Shown here: piece after piece, positions 12,001-21,400 of the stretch | Position numbering within the stretch: the stretch's first letter is position 1 | Layout of the letters: each line of letters starts with the position of its first letter | NCBI GenBank assembly: GCA_032622095.1 | Contig: CP136068.1 | Coordinates: forward strand, 156,639,151-156,703,150 | Reading direction: 5' to 3' | DNA length: 64,000 nucleotides | Source: Siphonodentalium dalli | Lineage: Eukaryota; Mollusca; Scaphopoda; Gadilida; Siphonodentaliidae | Notes under the pieces: generated by a model | The model's input: the letters and a program-made list of their open reading frames with translations, nothing else | Told to the model about the DNA's origin: nothing | Database searches by the model: none | Program-made: the position numbers and the translations under genes

Positions 12001-12506
12001 CCTCCCGACCCGGGACAGATTGGCCAAATTTTACGGACCCCGGGTCCACAAAAATTGTCCCCTTTGTAATTCCCTTCCTGAAACGGTACTGCATCTGTTT
12101 GTCGATTGCTCCGTCGTCCAGCCTTTATGGAATCTAGTCCGTGATTGGATTACCCCACTTGCATTACGCGAAAATTTTCGCACTCATCTTGGCTTCATTC
12201 GCTTCCTTCTGGTCCGCGCTGACAATCCCAATAATCGAGCTTTAGCTCTCATTCTCATTTCAGAAGACGTGGCTACCATTTGGTTTTTCCGTAACCGCAT
12301 TCACCATGCGCCAAAATGTATGAACCCCCACCCCACGGCTTCACAACCGGATCACGTCCCTATTTTAGCATTTCTTTCTCGAATCCGCACTCACGTGCTC
12401 CTCGATCATCACCGACTGCCCCTACATGTTTTTGAATCTGTGGTTACAGACCACAGACATTTGCCAACTGAACGATAGCGATGATTCTATTCATTTCACC
12501 TTTTAA
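9046..12506 (+). pseudogene. E1 ORF2, broken endonuclease/reverse transcriptase
   Basis: Starts at the ATG of MDGLFIASLNARGL. An APE-type endonuclease comes first (LQETYV, SFYGPQ, GGDFNF, YSDHD), then reverse transcriptase (LDQQKAFDRVDH, RQGCSLSPL, AYADDVTLF), then a C-terminal CPLCNSLPETVLHLFVDC zinc motif. Lesions relative to E8 are: an extra T in a T run near 10722, which splits the frame; small in-frame losses near 10270, 10437 and 11330; and a frameshift close to the C terminus (about 12430). It cannot make a full enzyme as read. Confidence 0.85.
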
Positions 12507-12705
12507 GTTCCATATGCTTGTTTCATTGCCGTCATTTACTTTCAAACGCTTTGCGCACCTTCAGTAATTTATTTATCCATACACTTTTAACTGATTTTAT
12601 CGCTTGGTACCTTCTGCGGCTGGTCCGCATATACCTCGCTTTTACCCTTTTCCTTTATTTTCGTCTCTGGTTATATGTTTCTCGTTCTGTTTTTCGAACT
12701 TTCCC

Positions 12706-12928
12706 GTAGAGTTACCCCTCCTGAGTCGCAGGGCACGAAATGTCTCTGGGGCGCAGGGCGGGTAACTCTACATTGTGTTTTGTCCTCATCTTCGTGGGAG
12801 TTGGGTGGGTCGGGACTCCCCCCAACTTGTCTTTTGGTTTTAAACCCCCGCTCCAAACCTGTGATACCGCAGACTCGTCTGTTTTTTAATCGGAGCGGGG
12901 GCATGTACGGTGCTGGCAGGTAGCCAGC
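12706..12928 (+). other. E1 3' UTR with three successive hairpins
   Basis: Hairpin 1 pairs GTAGAGTTACCC (12706-12717) with GGGTAACTCTAC (12760-12771). Hairpin 2 pairs CCCCCGCTCC (12845-12854) with GGAGCGGGGG (12892-12901). Hairpin 3 pairs GCTGGC (12912-12917) with GCCAGC (12923-12928). The same order recurs in E4, E5 and E8. In LINEs a 3' structure can be the handle recognised by the element's own reverse transcriptase, so this is a candidate recognition region. Confidence 0.7.
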
Positions 12929-13056
12929 CTTCTATTTGTTTACTTTTGTACCGTATTAACCTGTTTCTGACTTTATGTCAGCGTTTTCTTTTGTATTATG
13001 TATAATTTTTTCTGAATAAACGTATCAAATATAAAAAAAAACAAAAAAAAAACAAA

Positions 13057-13065
13057 GAATTATCT
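13057..13065 (+). repeat. GAATTATCT junction (E1/E2)
   Basis: The word sits between the A-rich tail of E1 and the 5' breakpoint of E2. Copies of AATTATCT also lie at 14964-14971, 18139-18146, 31329-31336, 52025-52032 and 53912-53919, always at a LINE or gag-element border. Best read as one copy of the target-site duplication flanking E2. Confidence 0.7.
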
Positions 13066-14193
13066 GATCCTGTGTATTCGGACGTTGAGATTCAGGCCGG
13101 AATAAGGGCATGCACCACGGACATTGGGGTCCGAGGGCCTAACCCTGGTAGGGTTACGTCGGAGCTCCTTGCGGACAAAGTTTTGTCGGAGATGCCTGAG
13201 GCAACAATCGGAGCCATTTATCGCGGCCAGCAGGCCAGAGATTGGAGCGTTGTGTTTACGTCGAAAGACCAGGCAGATAAATATGACAGTCTACAAGAAA
13301 TGAGCCTTTTCGGGGACGACTTGTTTATCGGGGACGACTTGTTTATCGGTCACACCGGGCTAACCCGGAGGCCGAGGACAGTACGTGTGAATTGGCTACC
13401 CTTTTCTGTACTGCACACGGCAGTCATTAAGGAATTGGCGACTTACGGCGACGTCCGATCGATTGAGTATTCCACGTTCGTCAGGGGCGGACAAACCATA
13501 GCAAACGGTAAGCGTACTCTCCGGATGATGCTCAGTGTGGAAGACCTGAGGGATTTTCCCGACTTTACATTCATCGAGGGCTGCAAGGTGCTCGTCACGC
13601 TAGTGGGACGCCCCCCAATGTGTTTAAGGTGTGGGGTCAGGGGGCACGTTCGGGCCACCTGTCCCCAGAGTGGGAGACCACCCCGTTCGTATGCAGATGC
13701 GGCGAAGCGAGACGCGGCCTCGTTTCGGAACAGCTACGGGTTGATGGCAACGTTCCGCCTGGATCGGGGGCTAAACCCCCCTCCCAGGCCCGAGGAGACG
13801 TATCGACGCATTCTGGGGTAATTCCCCCCCGTTTCTCATACACCTGTGGTCCCCTCGGGGGGCATAGCAGAGCAGATGGACTCTGGCGCCACCCCGGGGG
13901 ACAGTGTGTCACCAGTGGTCCCCACGGGGAGTATAGCAGAGCCGTCGGACTCTGGCACTACCCCGGGGGACGGTGTGCGTGTTATTCCGGAAACCTCTGA
14001 GGAAATGGATTCGGCAATTCAAAAGGTTTCCAGGAAACGTAAAAACGTCGAGGACGAGGAGGAACCCGGACGACGTAAAGTGATTCCCTTCCAATCCTTA
14101 GATCTCTCAGACACTGAGGCGGACGCGGACGAGTCCAGTGCATCGGAATCAGAATCGGGTACACTCACGGATGCCGAAGATGACCCGGGCTGA
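13066..14193 (+). pseudogene. E2 ORF1 fragment
   Basis: Lacks the N terminus. The frame is open to 13821, then the acidic tail lies in another frame (13846-14193). It keeps the CCHC knuckle CLRCGVRGHVRATC. It has an 18-bp tandem duplication that repeats the residues GDDLFI, absent from E7. The tail has two copies of an AEQMDSG/AEPSDSG-like unit, a basic RKRKN patch and a long acidic end. Confidence 0.75.
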
Positions 14194-14518
14194 CTTTCCT
14201 ATTAACAATTATAATGCCTCACAAATTTCAACAGACCTGGACCCGCCCCCGATTTTTCCTGACTCTACAACTCCGGCTAGCGAACTTGGAACCGTCCCTG
14301 AACTTTCTATCTGCCTACTTCTTCCAACCTCAGCCTGACCTATATTGTCAGGCCGTCGGAAATGGACTTGTCTCTTTAATTTTATTGTTTTTAATATGGT
14401 TTCAATACCGCCCGCGCTGGTCGCGGCTTTTATTTAGGTCAACTTATTTATCCTTTCTTTGTTGTGTTTTGTATAGAATTATGTGTGTTCGTTCAGTCAA
14501 TCCCTTCCCACGCCCAAC

Positions 14519-14931
14519 ATGGACGGTCTATTCATAGCTTCCTTGAATGCTCGAGGACTGAGAAATGCTCAGACGATGCAGGCTTTGAAATACCTTTTCA
14601 CGGTTGATAGCGTTGACCTACTTTTCCTCCAGGAAACGTATGTCGACAGTTATCAACTAGGTGACCAGCTGGCTGTAGATTTGGGGTGTAAGGGCTATTG
14701 GGCCACTGGTTCCAATAGATCCTGTGGGACAGCAGTTTTGGTCAAACATTCGTTGAATTTCACTGTTCACCGTACTTTTTCAGAGCTAGATGGGTGTCGA
14801 TGCTGACATCTCCGGAATTCCCATCCGGCTTATTTCCTTTTACGGACCACAAAGAAACGACCCACAGAAGGATCTAATCTTTCAAACTTTAACACCCCAC
14901 TTTAGCACTAGTCGAGCTATTATTTTAGGTG
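14519..14931 (+). pseudogene. E2 ORF2 fragment (start of endonuclease)
   Basis: Begins with the same MDGLFIASLNARGL start as E1. A small deletion at about 14790 removes the FVG-coding part of the conserved stretch and shifts the frame. The endonuclease is cut off after the AIILG residues, before its catalytic GGDFN motif. The downstream frame continues into E3 (see the chimeric ORF). Confidence 0.75.
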
Positions 14932-17657
14932 AAAAAGAAAGAAATAAAAAACAAAAAACAAAGAATTATCTCCCGATAGCTACAGCCAAAACCTCTGCAC
15001 CCAGCACCACCCAACAAACAACAACAAACTCACCCGCCAAACCACCTACCTCCTCGGAAAAAACATTAAGGCTTCAAATACTAGTGCTTCCCTTAGAAAA
15101 TTGGAACGAGAATATAAACTTTTACTTCAGGCTGAGCACTTACATCCTGGCAGATATACAGACCAGCTCGCCCCATCTTCGTGATAGCATCAAATCCTTT
15201 CATGCTCAGAACGCTGAAGGTGCTTATATCCGTTCGCGCTCAAATGTTTTAAATTCCCATGACGGGTCTGCCCAGTTTTTCCATTACCTAGAACGCTCAC
15301 GCGGTGCAAACAAAATTATTGCTTCCGTCACCACTGCCGGTATGACCTATACATCGACTTCCGATATTCTAACTCAATTTACGGCTTTTTGGTCTCAGCT
15401 CTTCACCAAAGAGGACACCGATTCTCAAGCAGCCGATTCTTTTCTAACTGACCTACATAGCTTGTCCGTCCCAGACGCGGACCTCTGTGAAGCCACTCTT
15501 CGTGTTGAAGAATTACACACTGCGCTGTTTGACATGTCTTCCGGCAAATCCCCGGGCTCGGATGGCCTCCCGGCTGAATTTTACACGACTTTTGCCCCAC
15601 AAATATTGCCTCGATTATTACAGCTTTACAACAACTGCTTGCACGATAAACTTCCTTTTTCACAGCGGACATCGCTTATTACTATGCTCCCGAAAGACCC
15701 AGCTCATCCTGAGATTGTGTCTAATTATAGGCCCATCAGCCTTCTTAATGTAGATTACAAAATTTTGTCTAAATCCCTTTGTAACCGACTTAAATTGGTC
15801 ATTTCTTCTATAGTCCAAGAAGATCAAACGTGTGGAGTTCCGGAACGCACTATCATGGATAATTTACATTTACTTCGGAATATTCAAGACTATTGTAAAC
15901 AGAAAAATCTCCCATGCGCTTTCGTTAGCCTCGATCAACAGAAGGCATTTGATCGAGTTGATCATGATTATTTATTCCGCACCCTTTCTTCCTTTGGATT
16001 TTGGCCCAACTTTATCTCTTGGGTCCGTCTTTTATATACTGACATTTATTCTAGTCTTTATATCAACCAACACACTTCCGACCCCTTTCCAGTAACTCGG
16101 TCAGTCCGCCAGGGATGCAGTCTTTCCCCGCTTTTATATATCTTGTGCTTAGAACCCCTACTACATCACTTTCGCAATAACCCCTCGATCACCGGGCTAG
16201 CTGTGCCCGGTGCTCCGACCCCCTTTAAAACTACAGCGTATGCTGATGACGTGACCTTAATACTTACTTCCGATGCCTCCATCGGTGCCGCATTACAAAC
16301 GATCGATCGTTATGGCTCAGCATCCGGTGCTCGGCTCAACTTAACTAAATCGGTTGGGTTATTTATCGGTAGCTGGAGTCATCGTACGGACACTCCGTAC
16401 GGTCTCCAGTGGTCCGCTTCCCACAAAATTTTAGGCCTGCTTTTTGGTTCGGCAGTAACTACCGATGACCATTTCCACAACTTATTTCAGAAATTTTCTA
16501 AAACTTTACAATTTGGTCGCACCGTCAATTTAGCTCAATTCACCAAAGCCTCGTATCTCAATGTATATTGCTTTAGCAAACTATGGTATTACACGTCTAT
16601 TGTTCGTTTGTCCGCCCATTATATTGGGCTTTTTCAGAGAGCGGCTTTTCGTTTTTTTTGGGCTACTTTAATTGAACCCCTCCCGCGGTCTTTACTTTAT
16701 GCACCGAAAAGTGCGGGAGGTGCCGATATTGTCAATTTACAAAGTAAATGCAATACCCTCCTCCTTCGTCACATCCAACGGTTGCTGACCAAACCCACCG
16801 CTCGATGGTCCGTTTTTGCTATATATTGGATAGGGTTCCATCTCCGGGAATACGTCCCCGCTTTCGCTGCTCATAGCATCGCGCATTGTGATCCGGCGTA
16901 TATTCCCCCTTTTTATCTGTCTTGCTTGCATGCTTTCGCAGCCTTTCGTGATCTTCCCGATTTTCCCCAACTGCCCACCATCGATTCAAAAATTATTTAT
17001 CACCATTTACTGAAGCCCATTATTACTGCCCCGCCCCTTACCATTCGTTTTCCTAAACTACCTTTTACTTTGCTCTGGATGAACCTCCATAATGAACATG
17101 TCGATCCGGCCCTTCGTGGGCTCCTTTATCGGATTATCCATGGCGTTTTATTCACAAGACTTCGCATTAAGCGCTTCACAGCAACATTTCCTTATGTGAA
17201 ATGTTCTTTATGTAATAAAGCTCCGGAGGACCTACAACATCTCTTCGTCGATTGCGAAGTGGTCCAACCCTTATGGGATTTAATATTCACCTGGATCAAT
17301 AATATTATACCCGGTAATAAATTCCGACCACACTTAGGTCACATTCGATTTCTTATCGTCCGCGCTCGAAACTCTTCCCATCGCGCCCTGGCTCTCATCT
17401 TAATTACAGAGGCCATTGCCGCAATTTGGTATACCAGAAATCCTATACATTGTGCTCAGCGCCGGCTTAATTATCATGTCACTACCCGGATAGTCCATCC
17501 GCCACATATCCCCATTTTGGCCTTTTTATCACGGCTTCGAACCCGCGTTTTAGTCGATCACCATCGGCTGTCCAGTGATAGTTTCGCCGAATTATGGCTC
17601 CTTTCCCCTGACATCTGTACTCTTGATGCCGATGATTTAGTAACCTTTTTATTTTAA
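14790..17657 (+). CDS. Fused ORF across E2, gag-element piece and LINE B reverse transcriptase
   Basis: One uninterrupted frame of 955 codons starts at the ATG in ATGGGTGTCGATGCTG. Codons 1-48 or so are family A endonuclease. The next 45 or so come from the A-rich tail and the gag-element piece. The remainder is family B ORF2. The family B part is first read one base out of frame; an extra A near 15175 (CCCCATCTTCG versus CCCCTCTTCG in E6) restores the native frame just before the RT. RT motifs LDQQKAFDRVDH, RQGCSLSPL and AYADDVTL and the C-terminal CSLCNKAPEDLQHLFVDC motif are intact. There is no complete endonuclease. Expression is unproven. Confidence 0.6.
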   Translation: MGVDADISGIPIRLISFYGPQRNDPQKDLIFQTLTPHFSTSRAIILGEKERNKKQKTKNYLPIATAKTSAPSTTQQTTTNSPAKPPTSSEKTLRLQILVLPLENWNENINFYFRLSTYILADIQTSSPHLRDSIKSFHAQNAEGAYIRSRSNVLNSHDGSAQFFHYLERSRGANKIIASVTTAGMTYTSTSDILTQFTAFWSQLFTKEDTDSQAADSFLTDLHSLSVPDADLCEATLRVEELHTALFDMSSGKSPGSDGLPAEFYTTFAPQILPRLLQLYNNCLHDKLPFSQRTSLITMLPKDPAHPEIVSNYRPISLLNVDYKILSKSLCNRLKLVISSIVQEDQTCGVPERTIMDNLHLLRNIQDYCKQKNLPCAFVSLDQQKAFDRVDHDYLFRTLSSFGFWPNFISWVRLLYTDIYSSLYINQHTSDPFPVTRSVRQGCSLSPLLYILCLEPLLHHFRNNPSITGLAVPGAPTPFKTTAYADDVTLILTSDASIGAALQTIDRYGSASGARLNLTKSVGLFIGSWSHRTDTPYGLQWSASHKILGLLFGSAVTTDDHFHNLFQKFSKTLQFGRTVNLAQFTKASYLNVYCFSKLWYYTSIVRLSAHYIGLFQRAAFRFFWATLIEPLPRSLLYAPKSAGGADIVNLQSKCNTLLLRHIQRLLTKPTARWSVFAIYWIGFHLREYVPAFAAHSIAHCDPAYIPPFYLSCLHAFAAFRDLPDFPQLPTIDSKIIYHHLLKPIITAPPLTIRFPKLPFTLLWMNLHNEHVDPALRGLLYRIIHGVLFTRLRIKRFTATFPYVKCSLCNKAPEDLQHLFVDCEVVQPLWDLIFTWINNIIPGNKFRPHLGHIRFLIVRARNSSHRALALILITEAIAAIWYTRNPIHCAQRRLNYHVTTRIVHPPHIPILAFLSRLRTRVLVDHHRLSSDSFAELWLLSPDICTLDADDLVTFLF
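14963..14976 (+). repeat. Left copy of 13-bp target duplication around E3
   Basis: AATTATCTCCCGA (14964-14976) recurs at 18139-18151, directly after the poly-A of E3. The right copy continues into the intact 5' end of gag element G1 (CTACGGCAATC), so E3 split G1 near its first bases. The first two A residues are ambiguous with the poly-A. Confidence 0.65.
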
Positions 17658-17868
17658 CTCCACCCTTCTCTGTATCCCTGTTTATATGTCTGTTTGCTTA
17701 ATTTCTTTATTTCAGGTACTTGCTGTGTCCTGGTACACATATACCTTCATTTGTTTCTTTTAGTTTCTCATTTCAGGCAGTTTCTGTGAGCTTCGTCCAC
17801 ACATGTCTTTTTATATATTATTTTGTCTTGTCGCTTTTGCTTATCGTTTCAATTAAAACTTTGTCAAA

Positions 17869-17899
<31 letters not shown>

Positions 17900-18110
17900 T
17901 ACCGAAAAAATAATATTCAAAATTTAATATTGAGGAAAAGATGGACCGTCTTTTGGCCATTATCGGTCCCACGGACAGTGATGAGTAGTCCTTTAGTCGC
18001 CCGTACCACCCGTAACAGTTTGCTCCACTTATGGCGATTATTTTAAGGACCCTCCTGGTCTTGTGATTCTCGTTCGGCCCGATGACCAGGACTGAGTCCG
18101 CCCTCTATTT

Positions 18111-18138
<28 letters not shown>
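14977..18138 (+). mobile_element. Chimeric insertion E3 (gag-element piece plus LINE family B)
   Basis: Three parts are joined in one insertion. About 90 bp match the interior of the gag-only element (words CTACAGCCAAAACC and TCCTCGGAAAAAAC, compare 54354-54434). A family B LINE then runs from mid ORF2 to its 3' UTR (15067-17900). A 3' end segment (17901-18138) closes with a long poly-A. A 13-bp duplication flanks the whole. This fits target-primed reverse transcription with template switching at the 5' side. Confidence 0.7.
17658..18138 (+). other. Family B 3' UTR and tail in E3
   Basis: The T-rich 3' UTR is followed by an (AT)n tract (about 17878-17901). Then comes a 230-bp segment beginning ACCGAAAAAATAATATTC and ending CCCTCTATTTTAAATAAA plus poly-A. 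The same order recurs after E6 at 51563-52024, so this last segment travels with family B as its 3' end or as a 3' transduction. It contains only a tiny frame (MDRLLAIIGPTDSDE then stop). Confidence 0.6.
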
Positions 18139-18144
<6 letters not shown>

Positions 18145-18385
18145 CTCCCGACTACGGCAATCTTGGTACCATATGACGATACCCCCGGCGTATAAAGAGT
18201 CAGCTTGTGCCTGAGGAGAAGAAGTCTGCCAACACCGATTTTTTCGTGACAAAATTTCCACTTTATCGACTTTTCTCTCACAATTTTTCGACTTTTTTTG
18301 CAATTCTTCCATTCTTTTTCGAATCTTTTCAATTCTTCGATATTCAATTACAATCTTTTCACACTAAACCGCTATTCGGCTCAAC

Positions 18386-18840
18386 ATGGATCCACAAACA
18401 CAAATGGATGGTCTCATCGACAAAATCAAATCACTTCAAGCCGATATGAAAGAATTGAGGAAAGGGAATTACACCCTAACACAAGAGTTACTCGCTATAG
18501 CTAAACAAAAACAAACAAACCCAAAACCACTAAAATCACCAAAGCAGCAAACCACCCAACATCTTCAAAACCTCCGAAACCGACAGCTACAGCCAAAACC
18601 TCTGCACCCAGCACCATGCACCCAACAAACTCACCCGCCAAACCACCTACCTCCTCGGAAAAAACATCAACCGCCGACAAGATCAAACCAGCAATCTTAG
18701 TTAAAGCAGACATACATAGAAATGACAATCCTGACATCTCGGATATTGCATGGTTCTCTCGCACAGAGGATCCAGTCACCCCCCTCAACACCCCCCCAAA
18801 GATACAAACATGCCATCTGATGATGAGGGGTTTGAGATAG
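18386..18840 (+). pseudogene. G1 first ORF (broken)
   Basis: Starts MDPQTQMDGLIDKIKSLQAD and looks like a short coiled-coil start followed by a K/T/P-rich linker. Compared with G2 it has small indels around 18507-18620 that shift the frame (first stop at 18700; the native frame resumes to 18840). Its end overlaps the start of the second ORF. Confidence 0.55.
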
Positions 18841-19949
18841 TCACAAACAAAAAGAAACGCAATAGGGAAACGCCGAGCCCCTCTATCTCTTCGTCATCAA
18901 CACCAAGGGAGTGCAAACGTAGACTAAACCGTTCCATACCTCATCCAACCCCAACCCAAAAACAAACAGCCAAACCCACCACTACAAACAACGCGCAAAA
19001 CAACAACAACAAACGACCAGCCACCCTTTTTGTAGATAACCCAACTCAAAATATGCTCAACAACCCATGGGAACTCCACGGTATTCTAGGGTCAAAGTAC
19101 CCTATTAAAACGCAGAAAACCAAACGATCTAATCTACTAGTATACCCTTCTAACGAAGAAACTCGCCTCTTTCTCATAACAAAGGCCCATTTGGAAATCA
19201 AAGCGCTAAAACTATCAAACACAAGATTCAGACCAACTAAAGGTCAATCTACCCCACTCAATGAGAACCTTTTCGTGGTTATATGCGGGGTCCACCCTAA
19301 TATAACTGAGGGCCAAATAATTAATACCATCGGCTCAGAATTCGAAGCCAAACGACTTATATCATCAAAACACGGAGACCAACCTACTTTCAAAATAAAA
19401 GTTAAGTGCCCCACAAAACAAGCTAAAGATAAAATTTTGAAGGGGATATACCTGGGCAGTAATAAATCCAAATCTTTAGTTCGAGACTACAAACCACAGG
19501 CCCACGTAACCCAATGTTTCAAATGCCAGTCGTTCCATCATACAGCTAAATTTTGCGACAATGAATTCGAAACTTGCAAACGGTGCGCAGGCCCTCACGA
19601 ACATAAAGAATGTCCAATTGTAGAAGAAGAAGCTAAATGCGCAAATTGTAAGGGGAACCATCCAACCACTTACAAGGGGTGCCCCAATTACATAGCGGCA
19701 GTTAAGAACGCGGAACACAAAAACTTATCATATGCAACTATAACTCAAAAACCGGCCGAACCGTCAGACGCACTTAGATTGGCCAACACACTATATGCAT
19801 GCCTTTTTGAATCGCACAAACTAAGGTACCAGAACGCCGACCAAGCAGACATCAAAATAATGCAAACAATTCAAAACAATGTGAACAAATATTACAAAAC
19901 AGGTATAATGAAATTTCACGACGGGAACATAGCACAGCAAAGTAAGTAG
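18810..19949 (+). CDS. G1 gag-like protein with three zinc knuckles
   Basis: About 379 codons from the ATG in ATGCCATCTGATGATGAG. The order is: basic low-complexity N terminus, a central domain resembling the PRE_C2HC/RRM-like region of LINE Gag proteins (FVVICGVHPNITEGQI), then three cysteine knuckles (CFKCQSFHHTAKFC, CKRCAGPHEHKEC, CANCKGNHPTTYKGC). It would bind the element RNA. A 4-bp duplication (AGTAAGTAG) makes it stop earlier than G2. An upstream in-frame extension without ATG exists, so the true start could be by frameshift from ORF a. Confidence 0.65.
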   Translation: MPSDDEGFEIVTNKKKRNRETPSPSISSSSTPRECKRRLNRSIPHPTPTQKQTAKPTTTNNAQNNNNKRPATLFVDNPTQNMLNNPWELHGILGSKYPIKTQKTKRSNLLVYPSNEETRLFLITKAHLEIKALKLSNTRFRPTKGQSTPLNENLFVVICGVHPNITEGQIINTIGSEFEAKRLISSKHGDQPTFKIKVKCPTKQAKDKILKGIYLGSNKSKSLVRDYKPQAHVTQCFKCQSFHHTAKFCDNEFETCKRCAGPHEHKECPIVEEEAKCANCKGNHPTTYKGCPNYIAAVKNAEHKNLSYATITQKPAEPSDALRLANTLYACLFESHKLRYQNADQADIKIMQTIQNNVNKYYKTGIMKFHDGNIAQQSK

Positions 19950-20004
19950 AACTAAACACCCAATACCAGTAAACTATCACAACACCACACTTTCCTATCA
20001 CATC

Positions 20005-21116
20005 AAAAGGGCTGATAAGGTTTGAGTGACTTATATTGAATTCATATACCAACAACTAGATATTCAGGTAAGGCAAAGGTTGGTTAAAGGTGAACTCAAA
20101 AGTTGGATCAGCATTATGCGTATTTCAAATTACTTATGTGACACGCATGGGGAGGGGTCAACATCTACATCCCTCAGGCCAGACAACCAATACAAGTCAA
20201 CTGAATGAGTGTTCTTTCTCAACAGTTTACCGACAAACGGTATACTTCGTTCCGGCTCAGATTCCGGCATAACATCATTTCGATCAAACACGGAGTACAA
20301 ATATATCTGACAAAATACATCTAAACAGTGAATTAATCGGGTAACAATCATTGATACCTTTTGATATCGTATCCTCATTATCAAATTCACCTTTCAGAAT
20401 ATTTGTACGGCCTTAATGATTAAAAGAACATTAAACTGACTTGTGTTGTGTTTACTACGGCGAAAATAGGTGTCCACGGAAGCAACGTAATTAATTCGTT
20501 GCGCGATTCACCTTGCGAAATAAGCTATCAAACCATGCCCGAATAACCTTGTCAGGGGCAATTCCAAACATCTGGGCTTATTTCACCCATCTATGCGTGT
20601 CAGCAGTACACATTCCTCCTATTTTCGATTCAGACAACTTCTCAAATACGTACACGGAAGTACACCAAAATAGAAACAACTAGGTCACAAAAGTAAATAT
20701 TAAACCATTAAACCATTCAGATTAGTACAAGCTCCTTATTGTTTCATGCTCTTAATGTATAATTCCTCCTACTCTGATTAGCCCTACATGGTGAGGGGAA
20801 AGAACAGTCTGAATATTTCAACTGCATGTATTATCTATCTAACGGGTCATCCCATACTGAAATCCGTACATTAACCAATGGATAACTCAGAATGAACCAA
20901 ATCTAATCTATCGAAACATGTCTCAACCTCTGCATCTGTACATAGTAATTATAAGTAAATAGATTCTAATATAATATTTAGATGTCCTGGATTGACTCAT
21001 GTGGGTTGTGATATGATGCATCTACATCAGGTCGCAGCATGAGAAGGAACTTGGTATTACATGACCAATTATATCATTGCAACATGAAAATATACTGTGA
21101 ACTGTGACATGCCCAC
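20005..21116. repeat. R repeat, copy 2
   Basis: Same 1112-bp length as copy 1, with scattered substitutions only. It directly follows G1 and ends at GCCCAC, after which the flank changes to the promoter-like block. No coding potential. Confidence 0.75.
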
Positions 21117-21219
21117 TTCTGCTGCTTCTTGATCCTCCAGGTCTCAGAAAGTGCTATAAAAGGCTGGCACAAATCAGAATCATATTCATATTTCGACAGC
21201 GCTCGTCGTGACAAGTCGC
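21117..21219 (+). promoter_or_regulatory. Second copy of promoter-like block, upstream of E4
   Basis: Shares the stretch from CTTCTTGATCCTCCAGG through TATAAAA (21155-21161) to GACAAGTCGC with 7451-7547. The upstream CCAAT-type boxes are deleted here. It ends at exactly the same base as the first copy before a different LINE 5' sequence begins. Confidence 0.55.
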
Positions 21220-21400
21220 CCAAATCCTATGTCAGGCGAGGCAAAGTTTGCGGCTGACGGTGCCCAATGCTAGGAGGACTTCTAGGATTGTGGTTTATTC
21301 TATTCCGGGAGGAATATCCAGTTGGCATAATGCCAGGAGGAGTTCTCGGATTTCAGTGTTTTTCTAACGTTCAGATAAGTTGTTTGTTTTGTTGATTAAT

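Larger units (their letters stand above)
7548..13056 (+). mobile_element. LINE E1 (Tx1-like, family A, 5'-truncated)
   Basis: A non-LTR retrotransposon copy with ORF1, a spacer, ORF2, a structured 3' UTR and an A-rich tail. Compared with E8 it lacks the 5' UTR and the first 30 or so codons of ORF1. It starts abruptly after GACAAGTCGC. ORF2 wording such as DQQKAFDRVDH and the ORF1/ORF2 arrangement place it near the Tx1 clade of LINEs; this is recognition, not a tree. Both ORFs are broken. The tail (A)nC(A)nCAAAG is followed by AATTATCT. Confidence 0.85.
13066..14962 (+). mobile_element. LINE E2 (family A, truncated at both ends)
   Basis: Starts inside ORF1 (word GATCCTGTGTATTCGG) and stops in the endonuclease part of ORF2 at TTTTAGGTG, followed directly by an A-rich tail (14932-14962). 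This looks like a 5'-truncated insertion of a prematurely polyadenylated transcript. AATTATCT flanks both sides. The same two breakpoints occur in E7 (52033-53910), so E2 and E7 descend from one insertion. Confidence 0.75.
18147..20004 (+). mobile_element. Gag-only non-LTR element G1
   Basis: The 5' end is CCCGACTACGGCAATC, with a TATAAAG word at about 18191. Then come two overlapping gag-type frames and no endonuclease or RT frame. R copy 2 follows directly. The three-knuckle protein is of the type found in Jockey/I-group LINE ORF1. A gag-only layout is known from HeT-A; kinship with HeT-A is not claimed. Near-identical copy G2 lies at 53920-55783. Confidence 0.6.

Noticed and set aside
17901-18138. 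Independent SINE after LINE B
   Set aside because: It has a poly-A tail but no convincing tRNA-type A and B boxes, and it occurs both times fused to the family B 3' UTR. Better treated as the 3' end or a transduced flank of family B.
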